From contig VGOF01000028.1 in assembly GCA_016875975.1 (NCBI GenBank), positions 1 through 12,200 of the forward strand: DNA of 12,200 nt, read 5' to 3'. The DNA is from Chloroflexota bacterium. Its GTDB lineage: Bacteria > Chloroflexota > Dehalococcoidia > GIF9 > UBA5629. The notes below the pieces were generated by a model, which saw only the letters and a list, made by a program, of their open reading frames with translations, was not told the origin of the DNA and did not search any database. A program made the translations under genes and the position numbers. This document shows, one piece after another, positions 10,787 to 12,200 of this stretch; positions within the stretch are counted from its first letter, which is position 1, and every line of letters starts with the position of its first letter.

Positions 10787-12200
10787 ATGCGTGGCATGAG
10801 TCTCAGAATAAAGTTGCCCCTGACGATTGTCGGGGCCATAATCCTTACCGGTGTGGTGACATGGCTAGCTGGCTATTTCGTAGGCCGTAATATATTGCGC
10901 GACCAGGCGATTGCGGCTAACGTCAACAATGTCCAGACATACGCCAGCGCCGTGAGCCATTATCTTCAGGGTGCTCGTTCACAACTGGAGATTGTAGCTG
11001 ACATGCCTGAGATGTCACAGCCCCTCTCGGATACGCTTATCGACCCATCGCTCCACGGCGTCCCGGCTGATGCAGCCGCGACACAACGCGAATCCATCGC
11101 CAGTTTAATAAGCCATTCCCAGCGTATCCGCCATGTATCATTGCTCCGTGCCAATGGAGACATGTACCTGACGGAGCCCTATGAAGAACAGCTCAAGCTG
11201 TCACACAACAACCTCGCCTACAACGCCTGGTATAAGGAGCTGATGAGCACCGGTAAAACGGTTATCAGTGGCCTGGTCATCTGCCCCACCGACCAGTCGC
11301 CGACAGTGGTTATCGCCGTGCCCATACACGGGCCTGACGGACGAATTACAGGCATACTCGCTGGCCACCTGTCTCTGGAAGGACTTTCCCAGGTTGGCAC
11401 AAGTGCATGGAAAGGTGAGACACCTTTATCGTGGGGCTACATCACCGACAGCCGCGGGCTGATTATCGCCCATGAAGCCAATCCTAAATATGTGCAGGAG
11501 CAGACTGACTTCAGCTCGATGCCGCCGGTAAGCCAGGCTTTAGCTGGCAAAGAGGGCACACTAGAGTACTATAACCCGATAGAAGGGGGTGAGAGGCTGG
11601 GAGCCTACATGCAGCTGCCCGATACCGGATGGGCGGTGGTCTATGTTATGCCCACCAAAATAGCCTTTGCGCCGGTTAACCAGATGTCACGAAACATCGC
11701 GTGGGCAATAGCAGTTCTGGTCGTCCTCATCGGCCTAGCCGGTGTCATGCTGGCGCGGCAGATTACGCTGCCCCTTGACCGGCTCACCAGGACGGCCGAG
11801 GCCTTCGGTGCTGGCGACCTCTCTCAACGCATCAGGGTAAAGACCGGCGACGAGATAGAGCAGCTGGCTACCGAGTTCAACCAGATGGCGGAATCACTGG
11901 CTGATAAAGAGGCGCAACTGCGCGAACATGCAGCACAGCTAGAGCAAAAAGTCGAGGAGCGGACCAGGGAACTACAGGAGAGCGAGAAGAAATATCGTGA
12001 CCTTGTAGAGGAGTTACCCGATGTCGTCTTCTCTGTTGACCAGAATGGAGCGATGACCTATCTCAGCCCGGCTATAGAGTCTATGACCGGATACAGTGCC
12101 TCAGAGCTCATGGGGCGCACCTTCGCTGATTTTCTGCACCCCGATGACCTGACGCCTGCCCTTGAGAACTTTATGCGCACGCTTTCTGGTGAGACTGTGG
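10787..12200 (+). CDS. Membrane sensor protein: Cache - HAMP - PAS, probably a sensor histidine kinase (3' end outside window)
   Basis: The frame is open from ATG 10787 to the window end (471 codons). Residues about 10-32 form a first membrane helix; about 35-300 are an extracytoplasmic Cache sensor with 'NAWYKELMSTGKTVISG' (146-162) and 'VVIAVPIHGPDGRITGILAG' (174-193). A second helix is at about 303-324, HAMP at about 323-378 (LPLDRLTRTAEAFGAGDL), a coiled coil (EQKVEERTRELQESEKKYR) to about 405, and a PAS domain from about 399 (DLVEELPDVVFSVD, LHPDDL). AGGAA (10776-10780) supports the start; ATG 10796 is an alternative. The output domain is not visible: a histidine kinase is most likely, a diguanylate cyclase is possible. 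It lies after the substrate-binding lipoprotein gene and the repeat island, so its promoter may lie in or be affected by the repeats. Confidence 0.85.
   Translation, partial: MRGMSLRIKLPLTIVGAIILTGVVTWLAGYFVGRNILRDQAIAANVNNVQTYASAVSHYLQGARSQLEIVADMPEMSQPLSDTLIDPSLHGVPADAAATQRESIASLISHSQRIRHVSLLRANGDMYLTEPYEEQLKLSHNNLAYNAWYKELMSTGKTVISGLVICPTDQSPTVVIAVPIHGPDGRITGILAGHLSLEGLSQVGTSAWKGETPLSWGYITDSRGLIIAHEANPKYVQEQTDFSSMPPVSQALAGKEGTLEYYNPIEGGERLGAYMQLPDTGWAVVYVMPTKIAFAPVNQMSRNIAWAIAVLVVLIGLAGVMLARQITLPLDRLTRTAEAFGAGDLSQRIRVKTGDEIEQLATEFNQMAESLADKEAQLREHAAQLEQKVEERTRELQESEKKYRDLVEELPDVVFSVDQNGAMTYLSPAIESMTGYSASELMGRTFADFLHPDDLTPALENFMRTLSGETV

Overview
The window looks like a bacterial chromosome fragment of moderate GC, most likely from an anaerobic lineage such as Dehalococcoidia/Chloroflexota; a Desulfobacterota-like source is the main alternative. 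This rests on gene content only: LIV-type transport parts, SDRs, a double hot-dog MaoC dehydratase, a family I CoA-transferase, a NitT/TauT-type lipoprotein, dispersed 'TGTCATTGCGAG' palindromic repeats and a Cache-HAMP-PAS sensor. No rRNA, tRNA or CRISPR array was seen.

Layout. 1-1195: end of a LIV-type substrate-binding protein gene and a complete LivF-like ATPase gene. 1273-1866: an XRE-cupin regulator with its own promoter. 1874-4028: a leftward operon of a Cys-rich protein and two SDR oxidoreductases. 4053-4207: a divergent promoter region. 4208-6826: rightward MaoC dehydratase and acyl-CoA transferase genes. 6976-7566: a chimeric dead gene, in which the N-terminus of a radical SAM protein is joined to the C-terminal domain of an acyl-CoA dehydrogenase and broken by an amber codon. 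7567-8103: non-coding, with a cluster of hairpins. 8104-8325: a small two-helix membrane protein. 8490-8662: a promoter with a G9 tract in its spacer, then a short leader ending in a strong terminator hairpin just before the next ribosome binding site. 8663-9661: an orphan substrate-binding lipoprotein. 9682-10766: a mosaic of palindromic repeats (a 114-bp tandem array, a 99-bp direct repeat, a 118-bp MITE-like unit) around a GIY-YIG nuclease gene. 10787-end: a membrane sensor, cut by the window end.

How the genes may work together. The left half reads as uptake and CoA-thioester catabolism of a carboxylic acid: transport, activation by CoA transfer, hydration, and oxidation by SDRs. The acyl-CoA dehydrogenase that would complete it is present only as a remnant. 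The right half reads as a sensory or uptake lipoprotein under complex expression control, followed by a Cache-domain sensor, with a repeat/nuclease island between them. The most notable item is that island: the GIY-YIG gene lies tightly between compound inverted repeats that also bound a gene-less copy nearby, an arrangement like an autonomous and non-autonomous mobile element pair.
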